A stretch of DNA of 64,000 nt from Quatrionicoccus australiensis. GTDB taxonomy: Bacteria; Pseudomonadota; Gammaproteobacteria; Burkholderiales; Rhodocyclaceae. Under the pieces are notes generated by a model, which saw nothing but the letters and a program-made list of their open reading frames with translations, ran no database searches and was not told the DNA's origin. Below are positions 44,059-53,471 of the stretch, one piece after another (position 1 is the stretch's first letter; each line of letters opens with the position of its first letter). The stretch is from positions 2,647,001 to 2,711,000 of the forward strand of contig NZ_JAHBAH010000001.1 in assembly GCF_020510425.1 (NCBI RefSeq). Reading direction: 5' to 3'. Made by a program: the position numbers and the translations under genes.

Positions 44059-44822
44059 AAGAACACGTCGCGCGCAAACGCTTCGGGCAGAATTTCCTCG
44101 TCGACCAGGGCATCATCGGTGCCATCGTCTCGGCGATCAATCCGCAGCGCGGCGACACCGTGGTCGAGATCGGCCCCGGCCTCGGCGCCATCACCCGGCC
44201 GCTGCTCGATCGCGTCGATCATCTGCATGTCGTCGAAATCGACCGCGACCTGATCGCCCGCTTGAAGAAGCAGTATCCGCGCGAGCGCATGACCATCCAC
44301 GAGGGCGACGCGCTTGCCTTCGATTTTGCGACTATCGGCGGCAAGCTGCACCTGGTCGGCAATCTGCCCTACAACATCTCGACGCCGCTGCTCTTTCACC
44401 TCGCGGACTATGCCGAGTCAGTCTACGACATGCACTTCATGCTGCAGAAGGAAGTCGTCGAACGCATGGTGGCGACGCCGGGCGATGCCGATTTCGGCCG
44501 CATGTCGGTGATGCTGCAGTACCGCTTCCATCTCGAATGGCTGATCGACGTGCCGCCGGAAAGCTTCGACCCGGCACCCAAGGTGCAGTCGGCCGTCGTC
44601 CGCCTGATCCCCAAGGATGTGGCCGAACTGAACGCGAAAAACCACGACAAGTTTGCCCAGATCGTGCGGATTGCCTTCGCGCAACGCCGCAAGATGCTGC
44701 GCAACACGCTCAAGGGCACGCTCAGCGACGCCGATTTTGCCGAACTCGGCATCGATCAGACGGCACGCCCGGAAGATCTGACGGTCGAAGACTACGTGCG
44801 CATCGCCAACCATCTTTCCTGA
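44055..44822 (+). CDS. rsmA: 16S rRNA dimethyladenosine transferase
   Basis: 255 aa. Dimethylates A1518 and A1519 (E. coli numbering) of 16S rRNA. Motifs are [35 protein letters not shown] (SAM), [14 protein letters not shown] and the NLPYN catalytic motif in [16 protein letters not shown]. Also known as ksgA. Overlaps pdxA as ATGA. Confidence 0.98.
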   Translation: MKEHVARKRFGQNFLVDQGIIGAIVSAINPQRGDTVVEIGPGLGAITRPLLDRVDHLHVVEIDRDLIARLKKQYPRERMTIHEGDALAFDFATIGGKLHLVGNLPYNISTPLLFHLADYAESVYDMHFMLQKEVVERMVATPGDADFGRMSVMLQYRFHLEWLIDVPPESFDPAPKVQSAVVRLIPKDVAELNAKNHDKFAQIVRIAFAQRRKMLRNTLKGTLSDADFAELGIDQTARPEDLTVEDYVRIANHLS

Positions 44823-44870
44823 GCGCAGCCCCCTGTCTCTGGCGATGGCGGGCAGGGGCCGGAGTAGTTC

Positions 44871-45521
44871 ATGCTGAATATCGAAATCGTTTCGGACATC
44901 GTCTGTCCCTGGTGCTTCATCGGCACCCGTCGCCTGGCGACGGCCATCGCGCAGGTGCGCACGACGCATCCCGACTTCGTCTGCCGCAAGATATGGCGGC
45001 CGTTCTTCCTGAATCCGGATACGCCGCCGCAAGGCGAACCCTATCTGCCCTTCCTGATTGAAAAGTTCGGCAGCCGCGAACGCGTCGAGTCTATCTTCGC
45101 GCATGTCCGGAATGCCGGGCAGGCCTACGCTCTCGATTACGCTTTCGAAAAAATCCAGGTGCGCGCCAATACCCTGCAGGCACACCGCCTGATCGCCTTG
45201 GCGCAGACCGATGGGGCTGATGCGACGCCGCTGGTCGACGCCTTGTTCGCGGCGCAATTCCAGCACGGGCGCAACGTCGGCGATCGCGGCGAACTGCTCG
45301 CCATCGCCACGGCCTGCGGCTATCCGGCAGAAGCCGTCCGCGTCTTTCTGGCCGGGGATGACAATACGCTCGAAGTGCGCGCGCTCGAACGCGAGGGCCG
45401 CCGGCTTGGTATCAACATGGTGCCGACCTTCATTCTCGACGGCCGGCGCATCATTGTCGGCGCCGAAGATCCGGCCGTGCTGGCGGCCGGCATCCGCGAA
45501 GTTCTGGCGGCACAAAAATAA
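44871..45521 (+). CDS. DsbA-family (FrnE-like) thiol oxidoreductase
   Basis: 216 aa, no signal peptide, so cytoplasmic. Thioredoxin-fold active site IVSDIVCPWCFIG, with a helical insertion and GINMVPTFILDGRRIIVGAEDP (cis-Pro) near the end. FrnE-type members act in oxidative or polyketide chemistry; the substrate is unknown. It follows rsmA by 48 bp and shares a bidirectional terminator with the convergent DUF2892 gene. Confidence 0.9.
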   Translation: MLNIEIVSDIVCPWCFIGTRRLATAIAQVRTTHPDFVCRKIWRPFFLNPDTPPQGEPYLPFLIEKFGSRERVESIFAHVRNAGQAYALDYAFEKIQVRANTLQAHRLIALAQTDGADATPLVDALFAAQFQHGRNVGDRGELLAIATACGYPAEAVRVFLAGDDNTLEVRALEREGRRLGINMVPTFILDGRRIIVGAEDPAVLAAGIREVLAAQK

Positions 45522-45523
45522 AA

Positions 45524-45552
45524 AAGGCGGCCTGGGTTGTCCCGGCCGCCTT
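45524..45552. terminator. Bidirectional terminator between the DsbA-family gene and DUF2892
   Basis: AAGGCGGCC / GGCCGCCTT stem, extendable by TGGG/CCC. The minus-strand side is followed by TTTTTTATTTTTG, a strong U-tract for the DUF2892 gene; the plus-strand side is weaker. Confidence 0.85.
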
Positions 45553-45584
45553 CTGCAACAAAGCCTGAAAGGCTTTTGTGCTGC

Positions 45585-45779
45585 TTAGTCCTTCTTCATC
45601 GGGCAGGTGCTCAGGCCGAGCAGCGGGTAGAGCGGGCACCAGCCCATCAGGCCGGTAGCCAGCGGCACGATGCCGATGTAGCCCCAGACCGGCAGAGCAC
45701 CGGCGACGGTGGCGCCGATCAGGCCGAGGCCGGCAACAATACGCAGGATTTTATCGATACCGCCAACATTGCTTTTCAT
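45585..45779 (-). CDS. DUF2892 small membrane protein
   Basis: 64 aa. The opening MKSNVGGIDKILRIVAGLGLI and the two hydrophobic segments (about 11-28 and 33-52) are typical of DUF2892, with WCPLYPLLGLSTCP near the end (two Cys). The family occurs alone or fused to rhodanese (YgaP). Function unknown; perhaps linked to sulfur handling by association. Confidence 0.9.
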   Translation of the reverse strand: MKSNVGGIDKILRIVAGLGLIGATVAGALPVWGYIGIVPLATGLMGWCPLYPLLGLSTCPMKKD

Positions 45780-45852
45780 GCTGAGTTCTCCATCGGGTTA
45801 GTGAATATGGGCGAACTTTAGCGGCTGGAGATGACAGGGTATGTAACCTGGG

Positions 45853-46518
45853 TCACACAGAAGCAAGTTTTTGCAGGCCGGCCCGGTCGCTGACGGTCAA
45901 CTGCTCGCGCCCGAGCAAAACCAGGCCCTGCGCGGCAAAACCCTTCAACAAGCGGCTGACGATTTCGCGCACGCTGCCCAGTTCGTCGGCCAGTTGCTGG
46001 TGGGTGACGTTGAGCACGTCGTCCTGACGCGCCAGGATCAGTTTGGCGAGGCGCTGGTCGAGGCGGCTGAAGGCGACTTCCTCGACCAGTTGCATCAGCT
46101 CGCCGATCCGGTCGGCAAACAGGTGAAAGACGAAGTCGCGGAAGGGCGCATGTTCCAGCATCAGGCCGGCGAAGACCGGTACCGGCAGGGCGAGCAGGGT
46201 GAGCGGCGTTTCGGCGATGCCGCGTGCGTTGTAGTCGGTATGGCCGAGCAGGCAGCTTGAACTGATGATGCACGAGCCGCCGGGTTGCACGCGATACAGC
46301 ATCAGTTCGCGCCCGTTGCTGGCCAGTTTGATGACCTTGATGCTGCCCGCCAGCAACAGCGGAAACCCTTGGCAGGGCTGGTGTTCGGCAAAGACCTGGG
46401 TGCCGGCCGGCAGTTGCATGACGGCCTGTGGCTGGAGCAGGGCATCGAGCCGTTCGGCCGGCAGGCCGGCGAGGGCTGGATACATTTTGAGGACTTCGGC
46501 GCGGTCGACCGTTGGCAT
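45853..46518 (-). CDS. Crp/Fnr-family transcription regulator
   Basis: 221 aa. Cyclic-nucleotide-like sensory domain (AGTQVFAEHQPCQGFPLLLAGSIKVIK), dimer helix, and C-terminal HTH (NVTHQQLADELGSVREIVSRLLKGF). Cys are present at QPCQG, GGSCI and SSCLLG, but not the N-terminal Cys cluster of Fnr, so an Fe-S oxygen sensor is not assured. Next to DUF2892, a pairing I know from other betaproteobacteria but cannot verify here. Confidence 0.9.
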   Translation of the reverse strand: MPTVDRAEVLKMYPALAGLPAERLDALLQPQAVMQLPAGTQVFAEHQPCQGFPLLLAGSIKVIKLASNGRELMLYRVQPGGSCIISSSCLLGHTDYNARGIAETPLTLLALPVPVFAGLMLEHAPFRDFVFHLFADRIGELMQLVEEVAFSRLDQRLAKLILARQDDVLNVTHQQLADELGSVREIVSRLLKGFAAQGLVLLGREQLTVSDRAGLQKLASV

Positions 46519-46525
46519 GGTCGCG

Positions 46526-47290
46526 TCAGCCTACGTTGGCCCAGACCGGGGCGTGGTCGGAGGGGCGTTCGCGCTTGCGCGGCGCCCGGTCGACGCCGGC
46601 GGCGGTGCATTTTTCGGCGAGCGGCTGCGAGAGCAGGATGTGGTCGATGCGCAGGCCCTGGTTCTTCTGGAAGCCGAGCATGCGGTAATCCCACCACGAG
46701 AAGGTTTTTTCGGGCTGCTCGAAGAGGCGGAAGCTGTCGGTGAGGCCGAGGGCGAGCAGGCGCTGGAAGGCGGCGCGTTCGGGCGGCGAAACCAGGATGC
46801 AGTCGTGCCAGCGCTTCGGGTCATGCACGTCGCGATTATCCGGCGCGATGTTGTAGTCGCCGCACAGCGCCAGTTGCGGCTGCGCCGCCAGTTCCTGTTC
46901 CAGCCAGACGGCCAGTGCATCCAGCCAGCGCAGCTTGTAGTCGTACTTGTCGCAGCCGACTTCCTGGCCGTTCGGCATGTAGGCGCCGATGACGCGCACG
47001 CCGTTCACGGTGCCACTGATCAGGCGTTTCTGCTCGTCGGGGAAATGCGGGTTGCCGAGCACGACGTCCTCGATCGGCGACCTGGCCAGCAGGGCGACGC
47101 CGTTGTAGGTCTTCTGGCCGGAGAAGGCGACGTGATAGCCGGCCGCCTCGATCTCGGCACGCGGGAAGTTGTGATCTTCAAGCTTGAGTTCCTGCAGGCA
47201 CAGCGCATCCGGCTGCGCTTCGGCGAGCCAGTCGAGCAGGTGCGGCAGGCGGACCTTGAGCGAATTGACGTTCCAGGAAGCAATCTTCAC
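46526..47290 (-). CDS. xthA: Exodeoxyribonuclease III
   Basis: 254 aa AP endonuclease/3'-5' exonuclease of DNA base repair. Signatures are IASWNVNSLKVRLPHLLDWL, LCLQELKLED (catalytic Glu), CGDYNIAPDNRDVHDP, and a C-terminal RIDHILLSQPL and SDHAPVW (catalytic Asp-His). Its start overlaps the upstream DUF4124 gene by 4 bp. Confidence 0.96.
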   Translation of the reverse strand: MKIASWNVNSLKVRLPHLLDWLAEAQPDALCLQELKLEDHNFPRAEIEAAGYHVAFSGQKTYNGVALLARSPIEDVVLGNPHFPDEQKRLISGTVNGVRVIGAYMPNGQEVGCDKYDYKLRWLDALAVWLEQELAAQPQLALCGDYNIAPDNRDVHDPKRWHDCILVSPPERAAFQRLLALGLTDSFRLFEQPEKTFSWWDYRMLGFQKNQGLRIDHILLSQPLAEKCTAAGVDRAPRKRERPSDHAPVWANVG

Positions 47291-47775
47291 TTGCCGCTCC
47301 CGCCGGCCGGCTTGCTGCCGTAGGGCGCGGTCTTCGGATAGCCGGCCAGGTCGAGCAGGTTGTTGTAGCCGGCTGCATTGAGGCCGCGACTGGTTTGCGT
47401 GCCGACCTTGAGGGTAGGCACGAAGCTGTCGCCGATCAGTTTCTTCAGCTCTTCGACATCCTGCGCTGTCTTCAGCACTTTCTCGGTGAACGGGATGCCG
47501 CGCGAGTTCAGCAGGTCGCGGGCCTGCTTGCTCTCGTTGGTGTTTTCCGGATCGGTGTACAGCGTGACCGGGAATTTTTCCATGGCGCGTTTGACGGCAA
47601 ACGGCAGATTGTCGCCGCTGCTCGCCGCTTCCTCCGTCTTGGCGACGCCCTGGGTCTTGCCCGGTGGCGGCGTGTCGGAAAAGACGGTGCGACCGGACGA
47701 GTCGACCCAGCGGTAGGTTTGCCCGAAGGCGGTGGCGCTGACCAGGATCAGGCTGGCGATGAGCAGGCGACGCAT
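47287..47775 (-). CDS. Secreted DUF4124 protein with glutaredoxin-like domain lacking catalytic cysteines
   Basis: 162 aa. A signal peptide (MRRLLIASLILVSATAFG) and a DUF4124 segment (TYRWVDSSGRTVFSDTPPPG) precede a glutaredoxin-fold region (FPVTLYTDPENTNESKQARDLLNSRGIPF, then VPTLKVG). The usual CxxC position reads DPENTNES, with no Cys anywhere in the mature protein, so it cannot act by ordinary thiol chemistry. The ATG at 47775 gives a good signal peptide. Co-transcribed with prlC (upstream) and xthA. Confidence 0.83.
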   Translation of the reverse strand: MRRLLIASLILVSATAFGQTYRWVDSSGRTVFSDTPPPGKTQGVAKTEEAASSGDNLPFAVKRAMEKFPVTLYTDPENTNESKQARDLLNSRGIPFTEKVLKTAQDVEELKKLIGDSFVPTLKVGTQTSRGLNAAGYNNLLDLAGYPKTAPYGSKPAGGSGK

Positions 47776-47794
47776 AGGATTCTCCCTGGAAAAG

Positions 47795-49849
47795 TCAGGC
47801 GGCAACCATGCCGCTGTGGCGGAGCAGCGCATCGACGCTCGGCTCGCGCCCGCGGAAGGCCTTGAAGGATTCGATGGCCGGGCGCGATCCGCCGACCGAC
47901 AGGATCTCGTCGAGAAAACGCTGGCCGACTGTGGCATCGAACGGATTGCCGGCTTCCTCGAAGGCGGCGTAGGCATCGGCCGACAGCACTTCTGCCCACT
48001 TGTAGCTGAAGTAGCCGGCACCGTAGCCGCCGCCGAAAATGTGCGAGAAGCTGTTCGGGAAGCGCTGCCATACGGGCGGCAGCAGCACGGCAACTTCCTT
48101 GCGCACATCGTTGAGCACATCCATGACGGTCAACCCGGATTTCGGGTCGAAATCCGAATGGATCAGCATGTCGAACAGCGAGAACTCGATCTGGCGCACC
48201 ATCATCATGCCGCCCTGGAAGTTGCGCGCCGCCAGCATCTTGTCGAACAGGGCACGCGGCAGGGTGGCGCCGGTGTCCACATGCGCGGTCATGCCCTCGA
48301 CGACTTCCCATTCCCAGCAATAGTTTTCCATGAACTGCGAGGGCAGTTCGACGGCATCCCACTCGACGCCGTGGATGCCGGAAACGCCCAGTTCTTCGCC
48401 GCGCGTCAGCAGGTGGTGCAGACCGTGTCCGGTTTCGTGGAACAGGGTATTCACTTCGTCGTGCGTGAAGGTGGCTGGCTTGTCGCCGTTCGGGCGGGCG
48501 AAATTGCAGTTCAGGTAGGCGATCGGCTTCTGGATGCCGCCGGCGGTGCGCCGCCGGGCCCGCGCCTCGTCCATCCAGGCGCCGCCGCGCTTGGTTTCGC
48601 GGGCGTAGAGGTCGAGGTAGAACTGACCGACCAGTTCACCGGTCGACGTCTCCAGACGGAAGAATTTGACGTCCTCGTGCCAGACCGGTGCCGTGTCCGG
48701 TTTGACCTTGACGTTGAACAAGCTCTCGATGACCTTGAACAGGCCGCCCAGTACCTTGGGTTCGGTGAAGTACTGCTTCACTTCCTGCTCGGAGAAGGCG
48801 TAGCGCGCCTGCAGCAGCTTTTCGGAAACATAGGCGGCATCCCAGGGCTGGAAGTCGCTCATGCCCAGCTCGTCCCTGGCGAAGGCCCGCAGTTCGGCGA
48901 TGTCCTTCTCGGCGAAGGGCTTGGCCTTGGCTGCCAGTTCGCGCAGGAAGGCGAGCACCTGGGCCGGGCTGTCGGCCATCTTGGGCGCCAGCGAGACTTC
49001 GGCGAAATTGTTGAAACCGAGCATCTGCGCGTCTTCCTGACGCAGCGCCAGCATCCGCTGCATGAGCGGCGTGTTGTCCCATTCCGGCTTGCTCGTGCCG
49101 TCGGTGAATTCGGCGGCGCGCGTGCCGTAGGCGCGGTAGAGGCGGGCGCGCAGCTCGCGGTTGTCGGCGTACTGCATGACCGGGCCGTAGGACGGCGCGT
49201 GCAGCGTGAATTTCCAGCCGGCGACGCCGGCCTTCTCGGCCGCAGTCTTGGCAGCGGCGAGTGCATCTTCCGGCAGGCCGGCGAGCAGGGCTTCGTCGGT
49301 GACGATCTCGGCGAAGGCGTTGGTCGCATCGAGCAGGTTTTCCGCGAATTTGGCGGAGAGCTGCGACAGCTCTTCCATGATCGCCTGGAAGCGCGGCTTC
49401 TGTTCTTCCGGCAACTCGGCGCCGGAGAGGCGGAAATCGCGGACTTCGTTGTCGACGACCTTCTTCTGCTCAACGGTCAACGTCGCATATTCGGCACTTT
49501 CGCGCAGCGCCTTGTACTTCTCGAACAGCTTGAGGTTCTGGCCAAGCTCGGCGTAGAAGCGCGAGACTTCCGGCAGCATCTCGTTGTAGGCCTCGCGCCA
49601 GGCGGGCACGTCATTGACCGAGTGCAGGTGGCCGACGACGCCCCAGGCGCGGCCGAAGTCTTCCAGGCCGTCGGCAAGCGCCCCGGCAAAGTCGGCCCAG
49701 GTGGCCGGCGTGCTGTCGGCGGTCAGGCGCTCGATCAGGGTGCGGCCAGCGGTCAACAGCGATTCGATGGCCGGTTTGACGTGTTCGGGCTGCACCAGGT
49801 CGAAGCGGGGCAGGTCGGAGAAATCGAGCAGGGGATTGGCGGTCGTCAT
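47795..49849 (-). CDS. prlC: Oligopeptidase A (M3 zinc metallopeptidase)
   Basis: 684 aa cytoplasmic peptidase degrading oligopeptides and cleaved signal peptides. The zinc site is FHETGHGLHHLL with the distant Glu of SGIHGVEWDAVELPSQFMEN. N-terminal helical domain and C-terminal GGGYGAGYFSYKWAEVLSADAYAAFEE are standard. Stop 19 bp before the DUF4124 start. Confidence 0.96.
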   Translation of the reverse strand: MTTANPLLDFSDLPRFDLVQPEHVKPAIESLLTAGRTLIERLTADSTPATWADFAGALADGLEDFGRAWGVVGHLHSVNDVPAWREAYNEMLPEVSRFYAELGQNLKLFEKYKALRESAEYATLTVEQKKVVDNEVRDFRLSGAELPEEQKPRFQAIMEELSQLSAKFAENLLDATNAFAEIVTDEALLAGLPEDALAAAKTAAEKAGVAGWKFTLHAPSYGPVMQYADNRELRARLYRAYGTRAAEFTDGTSKPEWDNTPLMQRMLALRQEDAQMLGFNNFAEVSLAPKMADSPAQVLAFLRELAAKAKPFAEKDIAELRAFARDELGMSDFQPWDAAYVSEKLLQARYAFSEQEVKQYFTEPKVLGGLFKVIESLFNVKVKPDTAPVWHEDVKFFRLETSTGELVGQFYLDLYARETKRGGAWMDEARARRRTAGGIQKPIAYLNCNFARPNGDKPATFTHDEVNTLFHETGHGLHHLLTRGEELGVSGIHGVEWDAVELPSQFMENYCWEWEVVEGMTAHVDTGATLPRALFDKMLAARNFQGGMMMVRQIEFSLFDMLIHSDFDPKSGLTVMDVLNDVRKEVAVLLPPVWQRFPNSFSHIFGGGYGAGYFSYKWAEVLSADAYAAFEEAGNPFDATVGQRFLDEILSVGGSRPAIESFKAFRGREPSVDALLRHSGMVAA

Positions 49850-49870
49850 TTTTATATTCCAGGCAAGAAA

Positions 49871-49893
49871 AACGGGCGGTCAGGCCGCCCGTT
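49871..49893 (-). terminator. Terminator-like hairpin in front of prlC
   Basis: AACGGGCGG / CCGCCCGTT with a 5-base loop and TTTTTCTT after it on the minus strand. It lies 19 bp past the stop of the DUF2189-like remnant and 22 bp before the prlC ATG, so it most likely terminated the gene that the remnant came from. Confidence 0.75.
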
Positions 49894-49912
49894 GAATCTG
49901 GGGGCAGAACCC

Positions 49913-49984
49913 CTATTCTACAAGCTCGCGCCAGGCATGCCACGAGGCATGGCCGAGAATCGGCATGATCAGGACGAGGCATCG
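49913..49984 (-). pseudogene. Probable C-terminal remnant of a membrane-protein gene (DUF2189-like)
   Basis: In one minus-strand frame the sequence reads CLVLIMPILGHASWHAWREL, two more residues, then a stop (TAG at 49913-49915), followed directly by a strong terminator. The GHASWHAWREL end resembles the C-terminus of DUF2189 integral membrane proteins as I remember them. The upstream part is missing; the purC terminator begins within a few bases. This looks like a deletion scar. No other content is seen in this interval. Confidence 0.4.
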
Positions 49985-49991
49985 CCAAACA

Positions 49992-50016
49992 AAACGCCCG
50001 CATGGCGCGGGCGTTT
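49992..50016. terminator. Terminator of purC
   Basis: AAACGCCCGC / GCGGGCGTTT stem, with TTTTGTTT after it on the minus strand and TTTTT on the plus strand; 20 bp past the purC stop. Confidence 0.85.
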
Positions 50017-50035
50017 TTCTTGAAGAGAGTATTGC

Positions 50036-50968
50036 TTACAGCGTCTTGCCGGTCAGCTTTTCGTAGGCCTCGATGTACTTGGCGCTGGTCTTGGCGATGA
50101 CGTCGGCTGGCAGGGTCGGGCCGGGGGCGACTTTGCCCCAGGTTAGGGTTTCCAGGTAGTCGCGGACGTATTGCTTGTCGTAGGACGGCGGGTTCTTGCC
50201 TTCCTCGTACTGGTCGGCCGGCCAGAAACGCGAGGAATCCGGGGTCAGGGCTTCGTCGATCAGGTGCAGGGTGCCGGCGGCGTCGATGCCGAATTCGAAC
50301 TTGGTATCGGCAATGATGATGCCGCGCGTCGCGGCGAAGACGGCAGCTTCCTCGTAGAGGCGGATGGCGGCGTCGCGCGCTTCGGCGCAGAGCTGGGCGC
50401 CGGTCTTGCCGGTGCCCTTGAGGGCGTCGGCGAGGGTGGCGTCGCAGTTGGCGGCGGCCTGCTCGTAGGAAACGTTTTCGTCGTGGTCGCCGACTTCGGC
50501 CTTGGTGGCCGGGGTGAAGATCGGGGACGGCAGCTTCTGGGCCATCTTGAGACCGGCCGGCAGGGCGATGCCGCAGATGGCGCCGGTTTCCTGGTAGTCC
50601 TTCCAGCCCGAACCGATCACGTAGCCACGCACGACGGCTTCGATCGGCAGCGGCTTGAGGCGCTTGACGACGACGGCACGGCCGCGCACCTGGTCGCGCT
50701 CGTTTTCGGCGACGACGCTTTCCGGGTCAATGCCGGTCAGCTGGTTGGGCACGACGTGGCCGAGCTTTTCGAACCAGAAGTTGGCGACGGCTTGCAGCAC
50801 TTCGCCCTTGCGCGGAATCGGGTCCGGCAGGATGACGTCGAAGGCCGACAGGCGGTCGGTGGTGATAATCAGCAGTTTGTCGGCGTCGACCGCGTAGATG
50901 TCGCGGACCTTGCCCTTGGAGAGCAGCGGCAGGCTGGTGATGGAAGACTGGAAGAGAGGTGCGGTCAC
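50036..50968 (-). CDS. purC: SAICAR synthase
   Basis: 310 aa, the longer (yeast/betaproteobacterial) form. Adds aspartate to CAIR in purine synthesis. Motifs are [68 protein letters not shown] and [20 protein letters not shown]. Monocistronic by appearance with its own terminator; not linked to purH-purD. Confidence 0.97.
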   Translation of the reverse strand: MTAPLFQSSITSLPLLSKGKVRDIYAVDADKLLIITTDRLSAFDVILPDPIPRKGEVLQAVANFWFEKLGHVVPNQLTGIDPESVVAENERDQVRGRAVVVKRLKPLPIEAVVRGYVIGSGWKDYQETGAICGIALPAGLKMAQKLPSPIFTPATKAEVGDHDENVSYEQAAANCDATLADALKGTGKTGAQLCAEARDAAIRLYEEAAVFAATRGIIIADTKFEFGIDAAGTLHLIDEALTPDSSRFWPADQYEEGKNPPSYDKQYVRDYLETLTWGKVAPGPTLPADVIAKTSAKYIEAYEKLTGKTL

Positions 50969-51006
50969 GGTCGTGTTCCCGAAAGCTAAAAAAGAAGGAT
51001 TATAAA

Positions 51007-52320
51007 TTAATGCGCGCCGCCTTCTTCAGCGGCGAGTTTTTTCCGCATCTGGCGGGTGCCCCAGAACACCAGACCGGCGATCAGCGGGATCGAAATCGCG
51101 GTGATCACGTCGGTGTTCAGGTGATGCAGCTCCTTCGTGCCTTTGGCCAGATACTGCACGAGCTGCGAGCCGTAATAGGTGAGGACGACGACGGAGAGGC
51201 CTTCGACCGTTTCCTGCAGGCGAAGTTGCAATTTGGCACGCCGGTTCATCTGCGACAGCAGTTCCTGGTTCTGGCGCTCGAGTTCGATATCGACGCGGGT
51301 GCGCAGCAACTGGCTGTTGCGTGCGACGCGGCTGGAGAGTTCTTCCTGGCGACGGCTGATCGCCTGGCAGGTGTTCATCGCCGGCAGCAGGCGGCGCTGC
51401 ATGAATTCAAAAAAGGTCGGCAGGCCGGAGATGCGGCTTTCGCGCAATTCCTCGATGCGCTGCATGACCAGGCCGTGATAGGCGTGCGCCGCGCCGAAGC
51501 GGAAGGTGGTGCGCGCCACCGAATGTTCGACTTCGGCGGCCAGCGCCGACAGTGTGCCGAGCACGGTGCGCTCGTCGTCGGGCGAGCGCGCCTGGCCGAT
51601 GCGGTCCATCAGCTCGGCAAGCTGCTTTTCGCCGGTGTACAGCCAGCGGCTGACTTCCTTGGCGACGGGCAGGCCGAGCAGGGCCATCATGCGGTAGGTC
51701 TCGATCTCGCACAGGCGCTGCACGGTGCGCCCGGTCTGGCGCTGCGTCATGCCGGCATTGAGAATGAGAAAGCGCGAGAAACCATTGTCGATCTTGAAGT
51801 CGCTGAAAATCCATGCGGTTTCGTCGGCCACCTTGGCGGCGACCATGGTGCGGCCGTTCGGGGTCAGGCTGGCGAGTACCGATTCCGGGCTGATTTCGTC
51901 GGTCGACCGCAGCTCGACATGGCAGGCGACGATCAGCTTGCCTGGAATGCCGGACAACCATTCCGGATTGACCGCGTCGAAGGCGGTGACGTCCGGATCG
52001 AGCAACTCGCCGCTTTCGAGCGGCCGGTAGAAGGTATAGCTCGAGAATTCGGTATGCAGTTCCCAGCGTACGCGAAAGGCGCCGGCGTCGAGCATCATGT
52101 GCGCGTCGGAACTGTCGATCGAGTTGCAGACGTGGTTGTGGCACAGCTTGCCGAGGTTTTCGCGCTCGGCCGGGGCGGTCGTCGCGCTGTGCTTGAAGAC
52201 GAGGTGCGAGACCAGCATCGCGCCGATCAGAGGCACCGGCGGGCGGGCGTGGAACTCGTTGTTCAGGCGCTGGCGGAGCGGGTGCTCCTCAAGCTCGGCG
52301 GCGGCTAATCGGGGATGCAT
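51007..52320 (-). CDS. DUF3422 family membrane-anchored protein
   Basis: 437 aa. N-terminal [19 protein letters not shown] and a later [22 protein letters not shown] match the DUF3422 pattern. A coiled-coil (about 320-370) leads into two C-terminal hydrophobic segments (about 375-395 and 405-425), so a cytoplasmic domain tethered to the membrane is likely. The function of the family is unknown. Confidence 0.85.
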   Translation of the reverse strand: MHPRLAAAELEEHPLRQRLNNEFHARPPVPLIGAMLVSHLVFKHSATTAPAERENLGKLCHNHVCNSIDSSDAHMMLDAGAFRVRWELHTEFSSYTFYRPLESGELLDPDVTAFDAVNPEWLSGIPGKLIVACHVELRSTDEISPESVLASLTPNGRTMVAAKVADETAWIFSDFKIDNGFSRFLILNAGMTQRQTGRTVQRLCEIETYRMMALLGLPVAKEVSRWLYTGEKQLAELMDRIGQARSPDDERTVLGTLSALAAEVEHSVARTTFRFGAAHAYHGLVMQRIEELRESRISGLPTFFEFMQRRLLPAMNTCQAISRRQEELSSRVARNSQLLRTRVDIELERQNQELLSQMNRRAKLQLRLQETVEGLSVVVLTYYGSQLVQYLAKGTKELHHLNTDVITAISIPLIAGLVFWGTRQMRKKLAAEEGGAH

Positions 52321-52375
52321 GGCTTCTCTTGGTAAACAAGTCCGGCAGGACGGATGGGTGGGCGGATTCTAGCAT

Positions 52376-53332
52376 TCAGGCGGCCGCTGCCGCCGGGCGC
52401 CGCAGGTGGCTGCCGTATTCCTGCTCGAGGGCGGGCGCGGCGTGGTCGAGCAGGAAGGAACGGAACTTCTGGCCAGCCGGCAGCAGGCGCTTGCTGTTCA
52501 TGTGCACGACGTACCAGGTGCGCTCGACCGGCGTGCCCTGCACGTCGAGGACGCTGATCTCGCCGGTCTTCAACTCGAGCGGCAGGGTGTGCAGCGAGAG
52601 CAGGCTGACGCCCATGCCGGCCATCACCGCCTGCTTGATCGTCTCGTTGCTGCCCATGCTGATCGTGCGCGCCGGCGTGAACAGGTGGTTCTTGAACATT
52701 TCCTCGACGACGCGACGCGAGCCCGAGCCTTCTTCGCGCAGCAGGAAGGTTTCGTGGCGCAACTCCTGCAGGTCGAAGTTGCGCGCCGCGCGCAGCGGGT
52801 GATCGGCCGGCGCGATCAGCACGTAAGGGTGGCTGGCCATCGGCTCGGCGTGCGCGTCGATCTCGATCGGGATGCGGCCCATGACGGCGAGGTCGATCGC
52901 GTTGTCCTGCAGCTTCTGCAGCAGGCCGGCCCGGTTGCCGACGGTGAACTGCACTTCGACGCCCGGGTGGTCCTGGGCGAACTTGGCGAGCAGGCGCGGC
53001 ATGAAATACTTGGCGGTGCTGACCAGGCCGACCGAGAGCTGGCCCGTCTCGGCGCCGAGCAGGCCCTGCAGGTTGGCCTCGGCATCCTTGATTTCGCCGA
53101 GGATGCGCAGTGCGTGATGGACCAGCATTTCGCCCGCCCCGGTCAGTGCCACGCCGCGTCCGAGGCGCTCGAAGAGCGGCAGGCCGACGTTGTCCTCGAG
53201 CTGCTTCAACTGCATCGAAACGGCCGGCGGCGTCAGGTGCAGCTCCTCGGCCGCGCGCGCGTAGCTCAAGTGGCGGGCGGCGACGACAAAGATCTGCAAC
53301 TGGCGCAGGGTCAGGCTGCGAACGAAATTCAC
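52376..53332 (-). CDS. cbbR: LysR-type regulator CbbR
   Basis: 318 aa. HTH at the N-terminus (LRQLQIFVVAARHLSYARAAEELHLTPPAVSMQLKQLE), then the effector-binding domain (LGAETGQLSVGLVSTAKYFMPRLLAKF; ETFLLREEGSGSRRVVEEMF). The strong CbbR-like sequence and the place beside cbbM identify it as the Calvin-cycle activator. It is encoded downstream of cbbM in the same direction and not divergently, and the cbbM terminator separates the two, so it has its own promoter in about 53333-53430. Confidence 0.92.
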   Translation of the reverse strand: MNFVRSLTLRQLQIFVVAARHLSYARAAEELHLTPPAVSMQLKQLEDNVGLPLFERLGRGVALTGAGEMLVHHALRILGEIKDAEANLQGLLGAETGQLSVGLVSTAKYFMPRLLAKFAQDHPGVEVQFTVGNRAGLLQKLQDNAIDLAVMGRIPIEIDAHAEPMASHPYVLIAPADHPLRAARNFDLQELRHETFLLREEGSGSRRVVEEMFKNHLFTPARTISMGSNETIKQAVMAGMGVSLLSLHTLPLELKTGEISVLDVQGTPVERTWYVVHMNSKRLLPAGQKFRSFLLDHAAPALEQEYGSHLRRPAAAAA

Positions 53333-53432
53333 GCGCGGGCTTTCCTGAAAAATGGGGCGGTCGAAGTAAAGACTGGTTTAACTGTAGGGCTTTGCCCGGA
53401 GCCGGTCAAACCCGCCGGCCGGTCGCATGAAA

Positions 53433-53452
53433 AACCCCGCCGCAGCGGGGTT
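53433..53452 (-). terminator. Terminator of cbbM
   Basis: AACCCCGC / GCGGGGTT stem with a 4-base loop followed by TTTTTCATG on the minus strand, 20 bp after the cbbM stop. Confidence 0.85.
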
Positions 53453-53471
53453 GACCGGTGGGCATCCGGTT

